Source of the DNA: Nitrospira sp.
GTDB lineage: Bacteria > Nitrospirota > Nitrospiria > Nitrospirales > Nitrospiraceae
Assembly: GCA_024998625.1 (NCBI GenBank)
Contig: JACOEL010000002.1
Location: forward strand, 186,001-250,000
DNA length: 64,000 nucleotides
Direction of reading: 5' to 3'
Shown piece after piece: positions 41,035-50,945 of this stretch. The notes beneath the pieces were generated by a model that saw only the letters and a list, made by a program, of their open reading frames with translations, ran no database searches and had not been told where the DNA came from. The position numbers were made by a program, and so were the translations under genes. Within the stretch, counting starts at the first letter, position 1, and each line of letters opens with the position of its first letter.

Positions 41035-42270
41035 TCAGAAGGTGAAGCAGCCCGAGTAGTCGGCCATTAGGCATTGCACTCGAATCGAAATCCGCTCCAG
41101 CCGATCACGGTTCTGCGGCGTCGGCCCTGAACGATCGGCATCCCGCAGCCATTCCGCATCCTGCCTCAGTTTACGCAACGACCATCGCGAGGTGCCTGGA
41201 ATCCGCGTCTCGTCTTGAACCGCCTGGTTGACGATTTCGCGGAACGATGCCACTTCATCGGCCCACTCCGCACGATCTGCCTGAAATCCGTAGGGCGCCT
41301 CATCCTGATCGATCAGGGCGATCAAGTGTCGCAGCCATTCGACGGTGGCGGCCATGCGGTCGTAATGCAGGGTGCTGGCGACGTCTCCCGCAGTGTGGTA
41401 CCGCGGGGTGCGTCCTGCGGAGAGAAACAGAAACGGCAGCGCATGGTTGCGGAAGACGTCGTAGTCGCTGAAGGCCTTGTGGCCGATCTCGGGAATCTCC
41501 TCGACCAGGTGCATCCCCACAGGGAAGACCTTCAGTGATGGCGACGAGGCTTGTTTGACGCGCTGGTACAGGGCCGGACTTTTTTCCGCGCCGGCGGCAA
41601 AAATCGCATCCTTGATAGGGGACCATTGTACGCCACCCATGAGGTCCATGATCACGACGGCCTGGAAATTCTCGGCACGGCCGATTTCAGGCGGAAGGTG
41701 GTGAAACAAGAACTGCGATCCCATTTCAGCCTTGCCGAAATAAGGAGATTCCTCACTGTTGAAGGCCACAAACAGGATGCCGTGGTGGGGGAGGCCTGTC
41801 AGGTGTCGCGCGGTTTCAATGAGGATGGCAACGGATGAAGCATTGTCGTCCGCACCCAGGAATGGATAACCAAGATGATCGTAGTGGGCGCCGATCACCA
41901 TCCATCGCGGGGGGGCGGTGCCGGCCGTCGGCGGGATAAAGCCGAGGAGATTGTCGCCGATTGTGGACGAGATGGCTTGCCGGTAGCCGCCGAGTGAGGG
42001 CAGGGGTTGGAGTCCGACAGCTCGAAACTGTTCCTCGATATAGCGGGCAGCCTGGCGATTCCCGGGTGAGCCCGGCTGCCGACCCGCCAGCTCGGGGCTT
42101 GCGAGGAACGACACGTGCTGTTGCAGCCGTTGGCCTGAGGTCGAGGTAATCGGCAGGCTCCGGGGGTCGATTGCCTCCATCGTGCGCAGGCATCCGGTAG
42201 AGGCTAACCCAAACAGGAGAGACAGGGCTGAGAGCATGAGGGCAACGGTAGGATTCCGGCCGGGAGGCAT
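41035..42270 (-). CDS. M28 family metallopeptidase
   Basis: Lipoprotein signal; VIGAHYDHLGYPFLGADDNASSVAILIE, FVAFNSEESPYFGKAEMGS. Confidence 0.92.
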   Translation of the reverse strand: MPPGRNPTVALMLSALSLLFGLASTGCLRTMEAIDPRSLPITSTSGQRLQQHVSFLASPELAGRQPGSPGNRQAARYIEEQFRAVGLQPLPSLGGYRQAISSTIGDNLLGFIPPTAGTAPPRWMVIGAHYDHLGYPFLGADDNASSVAILIETARHLTGLPHHGILFVAFNSEESPYFGKAEMGSQFLFHHLPPEIGRAENFQAVVIMDLMGGVQWSPIKDAIFAAGAEKSPALYQRVKQASSPSLKVFPVGMHLVEEIPEIGHKAFSDYDVFRNHALPFLFLSAGRTPRYHTAGDVASTLHYDRMAATVEWLRHLIALIDQDEAPYGFQADRAEWADEVASFREIVNQAVQDETRIPGTSRWSLRKLRQDAEWLRDADRSGPTPQNRDRLERISIRVQCLMADYSGCFTF

Positions 42271-42278
42271 AAATTCGA

Positions 42279-42725
42279 TCACGGCTGCGGGGCGGATTCC
42301 GGTGCGGTTGGCGGAGTGGCTTCCTTCGACGCCATCGGCAGCGCTTTGTGCCGGAGCGCCCGTCCTTTTTCCGGCGTTGGATCGGTGATGAGTCCGTAAC
42401 ACTGGCGGCCTTCGTGGTCCTCCGGCAGATATTCGGTGATCGGCATGCCGTCTTCGCGGACGAACAGCAGGCAGTGGCAGTATTTGTAGATTTGCATCTC
42501 GTCGCAGGCGCACATCCAGCGTCGCAGCTTGGCTTCGGCCTGTTTGTCGGGGTAGAAGTTGCAGGGGCACAACGGTTTCCCCAACTCATCGACGTGGGCG
42601 GCGAGGCCGAGGACGACCGCGTTGGTGACGGCTTCATTCGGGTGCATGGCGGTCCCGCTCTTCTCGGCGAAGCCCTTTACATACTTCCACATCTTGTCGA
42701 GGCTTTCTTTGCTCGGTTCAGCCAT
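42279..42725 (-). CDS. ferredoxin-thioredoxin reductase catalytic subunit-like protein
   Basis: CPCNFYPDKQAEAKLRRWMCACDEMQIYKYCHCLLFV: CPC, CxC and CHC ordering. Confidence 0.85.
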   Translation of the reverse strand: MAEPSKESLDKMWKYVKGFAEKSGTAMHPNEAVTNAVVLGLAAHVDELGKPLCPCNFYPDKQAEAKLRRWMCACDEMQIYKYCHCLLFVREDGMPITEYLPEDHEGRQCYGLITDPTPEKGRALRHKALPMASKEATPPTAPESAPQP

Positions 42726-42862
42726 CCTGTCCCCCGCGTTACAACTGCCCGGTGAATCGTTGTCAGTGCGCCATCGGTCCCTGCCCGCCGCGAGGACACA
42801 GTTTACAAGCGAAATTGTGTCCTTTACAATCCACAACTTCCCCCAAAACGGACTCTGGCACT

Positions 42863-45800
42863 ATGGCGTCTGGGCGCTCCTCTGAACAACTGTGTGATCT
42901 GCTGGCCGAACAACTCGGGCCAGACACGGCTGCTGCCGTGGTGACGGCTATCGCCGATTCGGCTGCCAGGCCCGATGCCATTGAGGGTGTTCTGGTGTTG
43001 TTGGACGAACTCACGGAAGAAGCGCCGAAAGCGGCCAGGGCTGCGATCGATGCGTTAGCCGACATGCAGCGTCGCGGCCTGCTGGCGGATGTGCTGCCAT
43101 GGATCGATCTCGGGGTGGCCATCGCGGCAGATTCCGGTGCGTTGGCCTTGAGATTTTTTAAGGAGAGTCCGCTGTTGCTTGGTCTCCTCGACCCATCCAG
43201 CAGAGCCATTGTGCTGGCCGCCGGGTTAGAACTCGCGGACCGTCAGGCCAATGTGGCGGTGGAATTCATCCGGATTGCCCCGGAAGCGGTCGCTGTCTTA
43301 TCTCCGGCAGATTGGCCCGCGTGGATGGATCTGGCCTGTGAACTGACGGAAACGGATTTTGCCCTGGCGGTGGAATATATCCGGCAGATTCCCTCGATTG
43401 CTCGTGTCTTGTCGCTCGATGCCGTTCGTGCCTGGGTGCGGTTCGGCATGAAGCTCATCGTCCAGAATAGTCTCGGCAAACCGGACTACCTGGGAGTCTT
43501 GGAATTCTTCAGAACGAGTCCGGCCATTCTGGAAGATATTCCCGGGCCGTCACACCGCAACCAGGTGATTGGTATCGGTGCGCAGATGGCCGAGCGGGCC
43601 CCGGCAGCAGGTATTGCGGTATTGGCGGAGGCGCCTGCGATCCTCCGCCGTCTTCCTTCGGAGGAATGGCGGACTCAGGTGCTCCGTTACGGATTGCTGG
43701 TCGCCGAGCGTGACGCGGAGACGGCGCTGGCCTATCTTCGACGCTGTCCTGAATTGATCGCCTTGATCGGGTCCGGTGAAGGGGCGCAGGAGAAGTTCCA
43801 ATCCTGGTTTGCCTCCGGCATGGAAGTGTTGGAGTACAGCCAGGAGGCGGGGCAAGCCTACTTCGCGATGGAAACGGAGAAGGCTTTGGGCGCCGTCTCT
43901 CAGGCCCTTAGCGGCGTGCCCCTGCGGCAGATCGCCCGGCGCGTCAAGTTGTTCACGCAGGCACTCTGTGGTCGCGATGTGCGCATTCACGATCTGCCGG
44001 ACTCTCTCGAATCGACCCAGCCGATGGTTCGCGCCACGGTGAGTGAAGATGGACAGAGTATCGGGCTGCCGTCCCTCGTCAGGCGGTATCCGACCTACGA
44101 TGAAAACGTGCGGCTTTATATGGTGATGGCGGCACATGAGGCCGGACATCTGGAGTTCGGCACATTCGAGTTGCCCATCGCCAGGTTACAGGACCTGGTT
44201 GAGGATCTTGCACAGCGTTATGAGCGAGCTGGACCGAATGAAGCCCGGACGTTGGGCGATGTGTTTGCTCGGTATCCTCAGCCCGGTCTGATTCGCGATC
44301 TGTGGGCTCTCTTGGAGGATGCCCGGGTTGAGTACCTGTTGCGCGCCGAATATCCCGGATTGAGTCGCGACCTGGCAGTGGTTGCGAAAGACGCCGTCAA
44401 CATCCGGACTCTCGCGCATGGAATGACGGTCCGCGAATTGGTCGTCGATCAACTCCTGTTGTTTTCTACCACGGATGCCGGAACGGCCCTAGTTCCGGAC
44501 GCCGTCAAAAGCGAAGTCGATCAGCTCTGGGCGCTTGGCCGAACCATCTGCCATCCTGGCGCCACCGCAGAGGAAGCGGTGCGCCTGGCGGACCGCCTCT
44601 ATGCGCGGATGGACGAGTTGTTAGCCATTCGTCGCGAGGCCATTCCGAGTCAGGACGAAGCGGAGGCTCTGGAACAATCCATCCCGGCGCCTAAGTCGTC
44701 GGAGGACCTGTCCGATACGTATCAGCCGATGAACAATTGGGATTATCGTGGCGCGATGGATCCCCATCTGGTGCGGGATCGAAACGAGTCTTCGCCCGAG
44801 CAGAGTTCGGCCTCCGGCCAAGGTGACAGCGAAGGCGGCGCGGGTCTAGCCGGTGATGCCGGAGGTTCCTCGGGCGCGGGCACCGCGCGCTCCCAACAGA
44901 TGTCGCGCGATGTGCTGGTCCCCGGCCGCCGACAGCCCTCACTCGTGGAAGAGATTCTGGCGGTTGAAGGCGAGAGGGCTCTGTCTGAAGACCGTAGGGT
45001 CGACACGGCCAAGGTGTTTCGTTATCGCGAGTGGGATGCTGGCATTCAGGACTACCGGATGAATTGGTGTCGGGTGGTCGAACACGAGGCGAGCGAAGGG
45101 ATATCAGACTTTGTGGAGGAGACCCTCGCAACCCAACGGGGAACGGTCAGACTGTTGCGTCGCTATTTCGAGAGTCTGCGCCCACCTGGGTTTCGGCGCA
45201 TTTCCGGTCAGTTGGATGGCGAAGACCTGGATATGGACGCCGTGATCGGCCGGATAGCCGACCTCTCGGCAGGTATCGAGCCATCGGAGCGGATCTATGT
45301 GCGGCGTGAAAAGCGGGAACGTGAGGTCGCTGCCGCGTTTCTGGTGGATCTCAGCGGATCGACCAGTCGTCAGGTCGAGCAGGGACGGCGGATTATCGAC
45401 ATTGAAAAGCAGGGGCTCGTGCTCCTGTGCGAAGCGCTGACAGCGATCGGCGATCAATTTGCCGTGTACGGCTATTCAGGGCAGGGTCGGAACCAGGTGG
45501 ATTTTGTGGTCGTGAAGGGGTTCGACGAACTCGTGACCGGGCGCGCTGGGGCCAAGTTGGGAGGGATTGTGCCGCTACAGCAGAATCGCGACGGCGCGGC
45601 CATTCGACATGCGACGGGCAAGTTGCTCGCCCGTCAGGCGAAAACGCGGATTCTGGTGGTCATCAGCGACGGCCGCCCATTGGACGACGGCTACAAAGAT
45701 GACTATTCCCTGGAAGATACACGCATGGCACTGCGGGAGGCGCGTGCCAGCGGTATTGAACCGGTCTGCATTACGATCGACAAGCAGGCGGATCCCTATC

Positions 45801-45898
45801 TGCGTCGAATGTATGGGGATGTGCGGTATGTCGTAATTGATCGGGTGGAGGGGTTGCCGGAGAAGCTCCCGAGGATTTACCATCGGCTGACGGCCTGA
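42863..45898 (+). CDS. cbbO: CbbO/NorD-type VWA-domain protein
   Basis: AAFLVDLSGSTSRQV (MIDAS DxSxS), HEAGHLEFGTFEL, Gln/Gly/Ser linker, NorD-like C-terminus. Confidence 0.88.
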   Translation: MASGRSSEQLCDLLAEQLGPDTAAAVVTAIADSAARPDAIEGVLVLLDELTEEAPKAARAAIDALADMQRRGLLADVLPWIDLGVAIAADSGALALRFFKESPLLLGLLDPSSRAIVLAAGLELADRQANVAVEFIRIAPEAVAVLSPADWPAWMDLACELTETDFALAVEYIRQIPSIARVLSLDAVRAWVRFGMKLIVQNSLGKPDYLGVLEFFRTSPAILEDIPGPSHRNQVIGIGAQMAERAPAAGIAVLAEAPAILRRLPSEEWRTQVLRYGLLVAERDAETALAYLRRCPELIALIGSGEGAQEKFQSWFASGMEVLEYSQEAGQAYFAMETEKALGAVSQALSGVPLRQIARRVKLFTQALCGRDVRIHDLPDSLESTQPMVRATVSEDGQSIGLPSLVRRYPTYDENVRLYMVMAAHEAGHLEFGTFELPIARLQDLVEDLAQRYERAGPNEARTLGDVFARYPQPGLIRDLWALLEDARVEYLLRAEYPGLSRDLAVVAKDAVNIRTLAHGMTVRELVVDQLLLFSTTDAGTALVPDAVKSEVDQLWALGRTICHPGATAEEAVRLADRLYARMDELLAIRREAIPSQDEAEALEQSIPAPKSSEDLSDTYQPMNNWDYRGAMDPHLVRDRNESSPEQSSASGQGDSEGGAGLAGDAGGSSGAGTARSQQMSRDVLVPGRRQPSLVEEILAVEGERALSEDRRVDTAKVFRYREWDAGIQDYRMNWCRVVEHEASEGISDFVEETLATQRGTVRLLRRYFESLRPPGFRRISGQLDGEDLDMDAVIGRIADLSAGIEPSERIYVRREKREREVAAAFLVDLSGSTSRQVEQGRRIIDIEKQGLVLLCEALTAIGDQFAVYGYSGQGRNQVDFVVVKGFDELVTGRAGAKLGGIVPLQQNRDGAAIRHATGKLLARQAKTRILVVISDGRPLDDGYKDDYSLEDTRMALREARASGIEPVCITIDKQADPYLRRMYGDVRYVVIDRVEGLPEKLPRIYHRLTA

Positions 45899-45941
45899 AT
45901 GGTCGCGCGCGAGGCCTTTTCAGCACTGGAGCATACTAACG

Positions 45942-46352
45942 ATGATTGAGCAGCCGACACGACCGACTGTGCCACCATGGCTGTACAAGTTATTTACCGG
46001 CCATCAATATCCCTATGTGCGACGGCAGGCCAAATTTGCGAATCGCGATACCAAGCCGGGAGAGGAACGGCCGGAACCGACGCGAGAGGAGATCGACGCC
46101 AAGTTTTGGGAGATTTATCCGCGTTGTACCGCAAAGATATTGCAGGAAGTCAAAGCCGGCATGATCGTGGTATTCCACGAACTGGGCGAGTATCCAGCCG
46201 GTGGATACCAGGGATTGGTGGATGCGCCCGAAGAGTTTCTCGCGGCCCACTACGGGAAGAAGAAAATCAAAGTGAATTTTTATGACGGCGATAATTTTGT
46301 CTGCACGATCAATTTCAAAGTCGGCGGCTGGACGGGCCACGAACACGCGTGA
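45942..46352 (+). CDS. conserved hypothetical protein
   Basis: Intact ORF following CbbO-like gene, same strand. Confidence 0.7.
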   Translation: MIEQPTRPTVPPWLYKLFTGHQYPYVRRQAKFANRDTKPGEERPEPTREEIDAKFWEIYPRCTAKILQEVKAGMIVVFHELGEYPAGGYQGLVDAPEEFLAAHYGKKKIKVNFYDGDNFVCTINFKVGGWTGHEHA

Positions 46353-46420
46353 AGGGTAACCGGTGAGTGTAAGGGAACCCTTGCACTTGGCGCGTCACGT
46401 TTCACGCTTCACGAGGTGGG

Positions 46421-47365
46421 ATGATGGGACGACCAAAGATTACGGTAGTGGGCGCAGGGAATGTCGGCGGAACGGTCGCGCAGCGGCTGGCAGAGAAGAA
46501 TGCATACGATGTCGTACTGGTCGACATTGTACCGGGCATTCCCCAGGGCAAGGCCTTGGACATTACCCAGGCCGGGCCGGTGTGCGGGTACAGTACCCGC
46601 GTCGTCGGTACCAATGGGTATGACGAGACCGCCGGGTCCTCCATTGCCGTCATCACGTCGGGAATTCCAAGAAAACCGGGGATGAGCCGGGATGAACTTC
46701 TGGCGACGAACGCCAAAATTGTCAAAACGGTGGTGCGGGAACTGGTGTCGCGTTCGCCGAACATCATCCTTATTCTGGTGACGAATCCGTTGGACGCCAT
46801 GGTGCATGTGGCCCGACAGGTCAGCGGACTGCCGAAATCACGAGTCCTCGGGATGGCGGGTGTCCTGGATACGGCGCGCTTGCGGTCGTTCGTAGCCGAA
46901 GAATTGAATGTGCCGGGCACGGAGGTGCAGGCGATGGTGTTGGGCGGGCACGGGGATACGATGGTGCCGCTGGTCCGGCAAACGACGGTGTCTGGAAAGC
47001 CGATTACGGATCGATTGTCTCCGGATCGGCTCGCAGCGTTGATCAAGCGGACGCAGGACGGCGGGGCCGAAATCGTTGGACTGCTCAAGACCGGCAGCGC
47101 GTTTTATGCACCCTCCGCCTCCGCGGTGGATATGGTCGAGGCAATCATGAACGACCAGAAGCGCGTGGTGCCCTGCGCTATGCTCTGCGAGGGGGAATAC
47201 GGGCTGAAGGATGTCATCGTCGGAGTGCCCGTGACGTTGGGACGAAGCGGGGGTGAATCCATCGTTGAATATGATCTGACTGCTGATGAACGCACCGCAC
47301 TGCAGGCGTCTGCGGACGCGGTACGGGACTTATGTGCGGTGGTCGATCGTCTGCTGACTGCCTAG
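46421..47365 (+). CDS. mdh: malate dehydrogenase
   Basis: [43 protein letters not shown]. Confidence 0.95.
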   Translation: MMGRPKITVVGAGNVGGTVAQRLAEKNAYDVVLVDIVPGIPQGKALDITQAGPVCGYSTRVVGTNGYDETAGSSIAVITSGIPRKPGMSRDELLATNAKIVKTVVRELVSRSPNIILILVTNPLDAMVHVARQVSGLPKSRVLGMAGVLDTARLRSFVAEELNVPGTEVQAMVLGGHGDTMVPLVRQTTVSGKPITDRLSPDRLAALIKRTQDGGAEIVGLLKTGSAFYAPSASAVDMVEAIMNDQKRVVPCAMLCEGEYGLKDVIVGVPVTLGRSGGESIVEYDLTADERTALQASADAVRDLCAVVDRLLTA

Positions 47366-47468
47366 CCGGCTGACTACGGGAGGGTGTGTGTGGCGGATTG
47401 CTTGACAAGGCTCAGCGGCCTGCAGTAGAGAACGGGGCTGGCACTAAACCGTTACAGTTGGGGGGCGT

Positions 47469-48056
47469 ATGAAATTTTTGGAGGATCCATATCAGACATT
47501 GGGCGCAGGATTTGCGCTCGCTGTCGGATTGATAGTCGTGTATCTGGGTATGGCTGGAGTGGGGGCGGGCGATGCCGACTGGTTCGGCTTGATCGTGCGC
47601 TGGATCCATTTCCTGGCCGGTATTACCTGGATCGGGCTGTTGTACTTCTTTAACCTCATTAATGCTGGCTTTCTCAAGAGCCTGGATGGGCCGACGAAGA
47701 ACATCGTCATTCCCAAGCTCATGCCTGCCGCGCTGAATTGGTTCCGCCATGGCGCCACGGTCACCGTCCTCGCGGGGATCGTGCTCTACGGCTACCTCTA
47801 TTCAAAAGGTGGAACGGGGGCGCTTGCATTGGGGATCGGCGGTCTCCTGGGCATCATCATGATGGGGAATGTGCACGGGATTATTTGGCCCAATCAGAAG
47901 AAGGTCATTGCGGCGGTGGCTGCCGCTGCGCAGGGTACGCCCGCTCCGCCGGAGATGGCTCAGTGGGGGAAAACGGCCTTGATTGCATCCCGCATCAACT
48001 TTTTGCTGTCTATTCCCATGTTGTTCTTCATGGGGGCGGGGAGCCATTTGAAGTAA
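47469..48056 (+). CDS. urate-oxidase-N-terminal/PuuD-like membrane protein
   Basis: IVRWIHFLAGITWIGLLYFFNLINAGF, MPAALNWFRHGATVTVLAGI, GNVHGIIWPNQKKVI. Confidence 0.8.
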   Translation: MKFLEDPYQTLGAGFALAVGLIVVYLGMAGVGAGDADWFGLIVRWIHFLAGITWIGLLYFFNLINAGFLKSLDGPTKNIVIPKLMPAALNWFRHGATVTVLAGIVLYGYLYSKGGTGALALGIGGLLGIIMMGNVHGIIWPNQKKVIAAVAAAAQGTPAPPEMAQWGKTALIASRINFLLSIPMLFFMGAGSHLK

Positions 48057-48182
48057 GCAGGCGGGTGAGCAGAGTGACGGGGATTGGTCATTCGAACAGG
48101 ATGGCCAGTCCCCTTTTTCTTGGGTGCATCAATGCCCGGAATCGTCATCGAATATCGACGAGTCTTTGGACTGATTCGTTCT

Positions 48183-48220
48183 AGGCCTATCAGGCCTAAC
48201 TGATTGAGATTCAGGCCTAA
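48183..48220. repeat. AGGCCTA repeats upstream of nuoF promoter
   Basis: AGGCCTA at 48183, 48192 and 48213; TCAGGCCTAA at 48190 and 48211 exactly 21 bp apart. Confidence 0.75.
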
Positions 48221-48235
48221 TCAGGCGAACTTGGC

Positions 48236-48265
48236 TTGACGGCCCCCGGAGAGCAGCCGTATAGT
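48236..48265 (+). promoter_or_regulatory. sigma-70-like promoter for nuoF
   Basis: TTGACG (48236-48241), 18 nt spacer, TATAGT (48260-48265). Confidence 0.55.
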
Positions 48266-48309
48266 ACATTCCTGCTAACCTGGGGGTGCTACCCCCGAAA
48301 GGGAATAAC

Positions 48310-49611
48310 GTGACCCTACCTCAACCAAGGGTATTGCAGAAGCTTGAAGGGGCTCCCTGGGAAATCGACCCCTACCTCAAGACCGGCGGGTATGAAGCCT
48401 GGCGGAAGTGCCTGAAGGAACTGACCCCCAACGACATCGTCGGCGAAATTAAGAAAGCCGGGTTGCGCGGACGTGGCGGCGCCGGCTTTCCAACCGGTAC
48501 GAAGTGGGACAAGGTCCTCAATCATCGAGTGCAGGAGCGTTACTTTGTCTGCAATGCCGGGGAACACGAGCCGGGCACCTTCAAAGACCGTCATCTCCTG
48601 AAGCATATCCCGCATCAACTGATCGAGGGCTGTCTCATTGCCTCTCGAACCGTGAATGCCAAAGCCTCCTACATTTACGTCAACCATGAGTATGCGGAAG
48701 AAGAGGCGAATCTCAGAAAAGCCATCACTCAAGCTCGGGAGCGTGGCCTATTGGGGAAGAATATCCTCGGAACTGGCGTGGATCTCGATCTTGAAGTCTA
48801 CTCCGGTCATGGCAGTTATGTCGCAGGTGAAGAGACGGCCATGTTGGAGTCCATGCAGGGACGTCCGGCCATGCCGCGTCAGAAGCCGCCGTTTTACCCC
48901 ACCGATTTCGGACTGTACGGGAAACCGACCCTGGTGAACAACGTTGAGACGTTGTGCAACATCCCTCAGATTCTTAAAAACGGTGCTGCGTGGTTTACTC
49001 AGGTGGGGACGGAGAAGTGTCCCGGGACCATGCTCTTCTCTCTTAGTGGAGCGGTGAATCGGCCTGGAGTGTATGAAATGCCGATGGGCGTGACGATCAG
49101 GGACCTCATCGAGACGTGCGGCGGGGGTGTCCCGAACGGGCGCAAGATCAAGGCAGTATTCCCGGGCGGGCCTGCATTCTCAATGGTCACGGCGGATCAG
49201 CTGGATCTGCCGATGGATTTCGATTCGCTGAAGAAGGCCGGGACCGGACTCGGTTCCGCCGGGACGATTGTGATCGATGATGCCACGTGCATGGTCGCAG
49301 CAACCCTCAAGTATTCGAATTTCTTCAAGGGTGAAAGTTGCGGCCAATGTCCTCCGTGCCGGATGGGGACGATCAATCTGGCGACCTTGATGGACAAAAT
49401 CGAGCGCGGAGAGGGGAGCCAGAAGGACCTTGATTCGCTGCTGCAGCTGTGTGGATTTGTGAAGGGCACCGGATATTGCACCCTCATCACCGGTGCCGCA
49501 GTCCTTGTGCAGAGTAGTCTGCGATTGTTTCAGCATGAATTTGAAGAGCATATTCGTTTGCAACGCTGTCCCCTTCAGCCGGCCCGCACCGGGGCCGGTG
49601 CGAACGCATAG
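48310..49611 (+). CDS. nuoF: NADH-quinone oxidoreductase subunit F-like flavoprotein
   Basis: GLRGRGGAGFPTGTKW, YVAGEETAMLESMQGRPAMPRQKPPF, ESCGQCPPCRMG; GTG start inferred at 48310. Confidence 0.93.
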   Translation: MTLPQPRVLQKLEGAPWEIDPYLKTGGYEAWRKCLKELTPNDIVGEIKKAGLRGRGGAGFPTGTKWDKVLNHRVQERYFVCNAGEHEPGTFKDRHLLKHIPHQLIEGCLIASRTVNAKASYIYVNHEYAEEEANLRKAITQARERGLLGKNILGTGVDLDLEVYSGHGSYVAGEETAMLESMQGRPAMPRQKPPFYPTDFGLYGKPTLVNNVETLCNIPQILKNGAAWFTQVGTEKCPGTMLFSLSGAVNRPGVYEMPMGVTIRDLIETCGGGVPNGRKIKAVFPGGPAFSMVTADQLDLPMDFDSLKKAGTGLGSAGTIVIDDATCMVAATLKYSNFFKGESCGQCPPCRMGTINLATLMDKIERGEGSQKDLDSLLQLCGFVKGTGYCTLITGAAVLVQSSLRLFQHEFEEHIRLQRCPLQPARTGAGANA

Positions 49612-49623
49612 AGGAATGGTCGG

Positions 49624-49980
49624 ATGCCGCGTGTGAGTTTTCTTCATCCCCAGGGACGGAGCGGTGAGGTCGAGTCAAATCTCACCCTGTTGGAGGCTGC
49701 CAAGACGCTGGGGTTTGAACTCAATCATGATTGCGGCGGCAATGCGTCCTGTACCACGTGCCGCGTCGAAGTGCAGCTGGGTGGGGACAATCTGTCGGAG
49801 ATTGATTTCGACGAACAGGATCTGTTGGATCGTGAGGCCTTGTCGGAGCCTTGGCATCGGTTAGGTTGCCAGGCAAGGGTGTTAGGGGATGTGGTGGTGC
49901 GTGTGCCGGAAACCAAATGGGTGCAACCCACATCGGCCTCATCGGGCGAAGTTGGAAAAAGAGGGGCAGGACTTCCGTAA
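49624..49980 (+). CDS. 2Fe-2S ferredoxin
   Basis: NHDCGGNASCTTCRVEV ... LGCQARV (Cx5Cx2C...C). Confidence 0.92.
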   Translation: MPRVSFLHPQGRSGEVESNLTLLEAAKTLGFELNHDCGGNASCTTCRVEVQLGGDNLSEIDFDEQDLLDREALSEPWHRLGCQARVLGDVVVRVPETKWVQPTSASSGEVGKRGAGLP

Positions 49981-50043
49981 GCTTCCATGAGATGGTAGAG
50001 TATCGTAACGTGCTGAACAGGTAGACCAGAAGGAGGACCAACG

Positions 50044-50364
50044 ATGGTAACGATTACGCAATTGGCAGAGCAGAAAATAAAAGAACTGATGACCGAGGAA
50101 AAAGATGTGGTCGGTCTGCGGATTTATGTTCGCGGCGGAGGATGCCACGGGTATCAGTACGGCATGGCCTTTGAATCCAAGATGGCCGACGATGATACGG
50201 TCATTGAGAAAGGCGACGTGAAAGTTATTATGGACTCTCAAAGCGCACCGCTGCTTCAGGGCGCGGAAGTCGATTATGTCGACAGCTTGCAGGGATCCGG
50301 ATTCTCGATCAAGAATCCGCAAGCCAAGACGACCTGCGGGTGCGGCAGTTCGTTCAGTGCATAA
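50044..50364 (+). CDS. IscA/ErpA-type Fe-S assembly protein
   Basis: GLRIYVRGGGCHGYQYGMAFES ... TTCGCGSSF. Confidence 0.92.
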   Translation: MVTITQLAEQKIKELMTEEKDVVGLRIYVRGGGCHGYQYGMAFESKMADDDTVIEKGDVKVIMDSQSAPLLQGAEVDYVDSLQGSGFSIKNPQAKTTCGCGSSFSA

Positions 50365-50416
50365 GAGCCTTCCGGTTGACCCCCAACCGGATTGCGAATG
50401 TTCCGTTGAGTAGCAG

Positions 50417-50461
50417 CAAGCCGGGAGTGGCTCCCTCTCTAGCGGGGGCCCTCCCGGCTTG
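50417..50461 (+). terminator. hairpin between iscA-like and queD genes
   Basis: Perfect 11 bp arms CAAGCCGGGAG / CTCCCGGCTTG. Confidence 0.55.
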
Positions 50462-50495
50462 TTCGTTCTGCCGATCTTTCTGGAGAGTTCTCTCG

Positions 50496-50945
50496 ATGTC
50501 TCAGGCCACCATCACCCGTCGCTACCGTTTCTGCGCTGCCCATCGGCTGCATACCGATCAGCTGTCAACTGAGGAGAATTGGGCCACTTTCGGTAAGTGC
50601 AATAATCCGAACGGGCACGGTCACAACTATGTGGTGTTCGTGTCCGTCAGGGGTGACATCGATCCGGTCACGCATCAGGTGCTCGATGTGTCACGGCTTG
50701 ATGCCATGGTTGAGCGAATCGTGGTGCAACGTTTCGATCATCAGGATTTGAACCTGGATCCGGAGTTCGCGACCCAGACCACGACCGGAGAGAATCTGGT
50801 GTTGCTCATTTGGGATTTGCTGGTGGATAAGCTTCCTGCGGGACGGTTAGTGAAAGTCGGTGTGATTGAAACGCGGGATAACTACTTCGAGTATTCCGGC
50901 TCCGTGGAGAGCAAGCGGAGAGAAGAGGGAGTGAGGCATGGCTAA
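50496..50945 (+). CDS. queD: 6-carboxytetrahydropterin synthase (QueD/PTPS)
   Basis: [33 protein letters not shown]. Confidence 0.93.
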   Translation: MSQATITRRYRFCAAHRLHTDQLSTEENWATFGKCNNPNGHGHNYVVFVSVRGDIDPVTHQVLDVSRLDAMVERIVVQRFDHQDLNLDPEFATQTTTGENLVLLIWDLLVDKLPAGRLVKVGVIETRDNYFEYSGSVESKRREEGVRHG

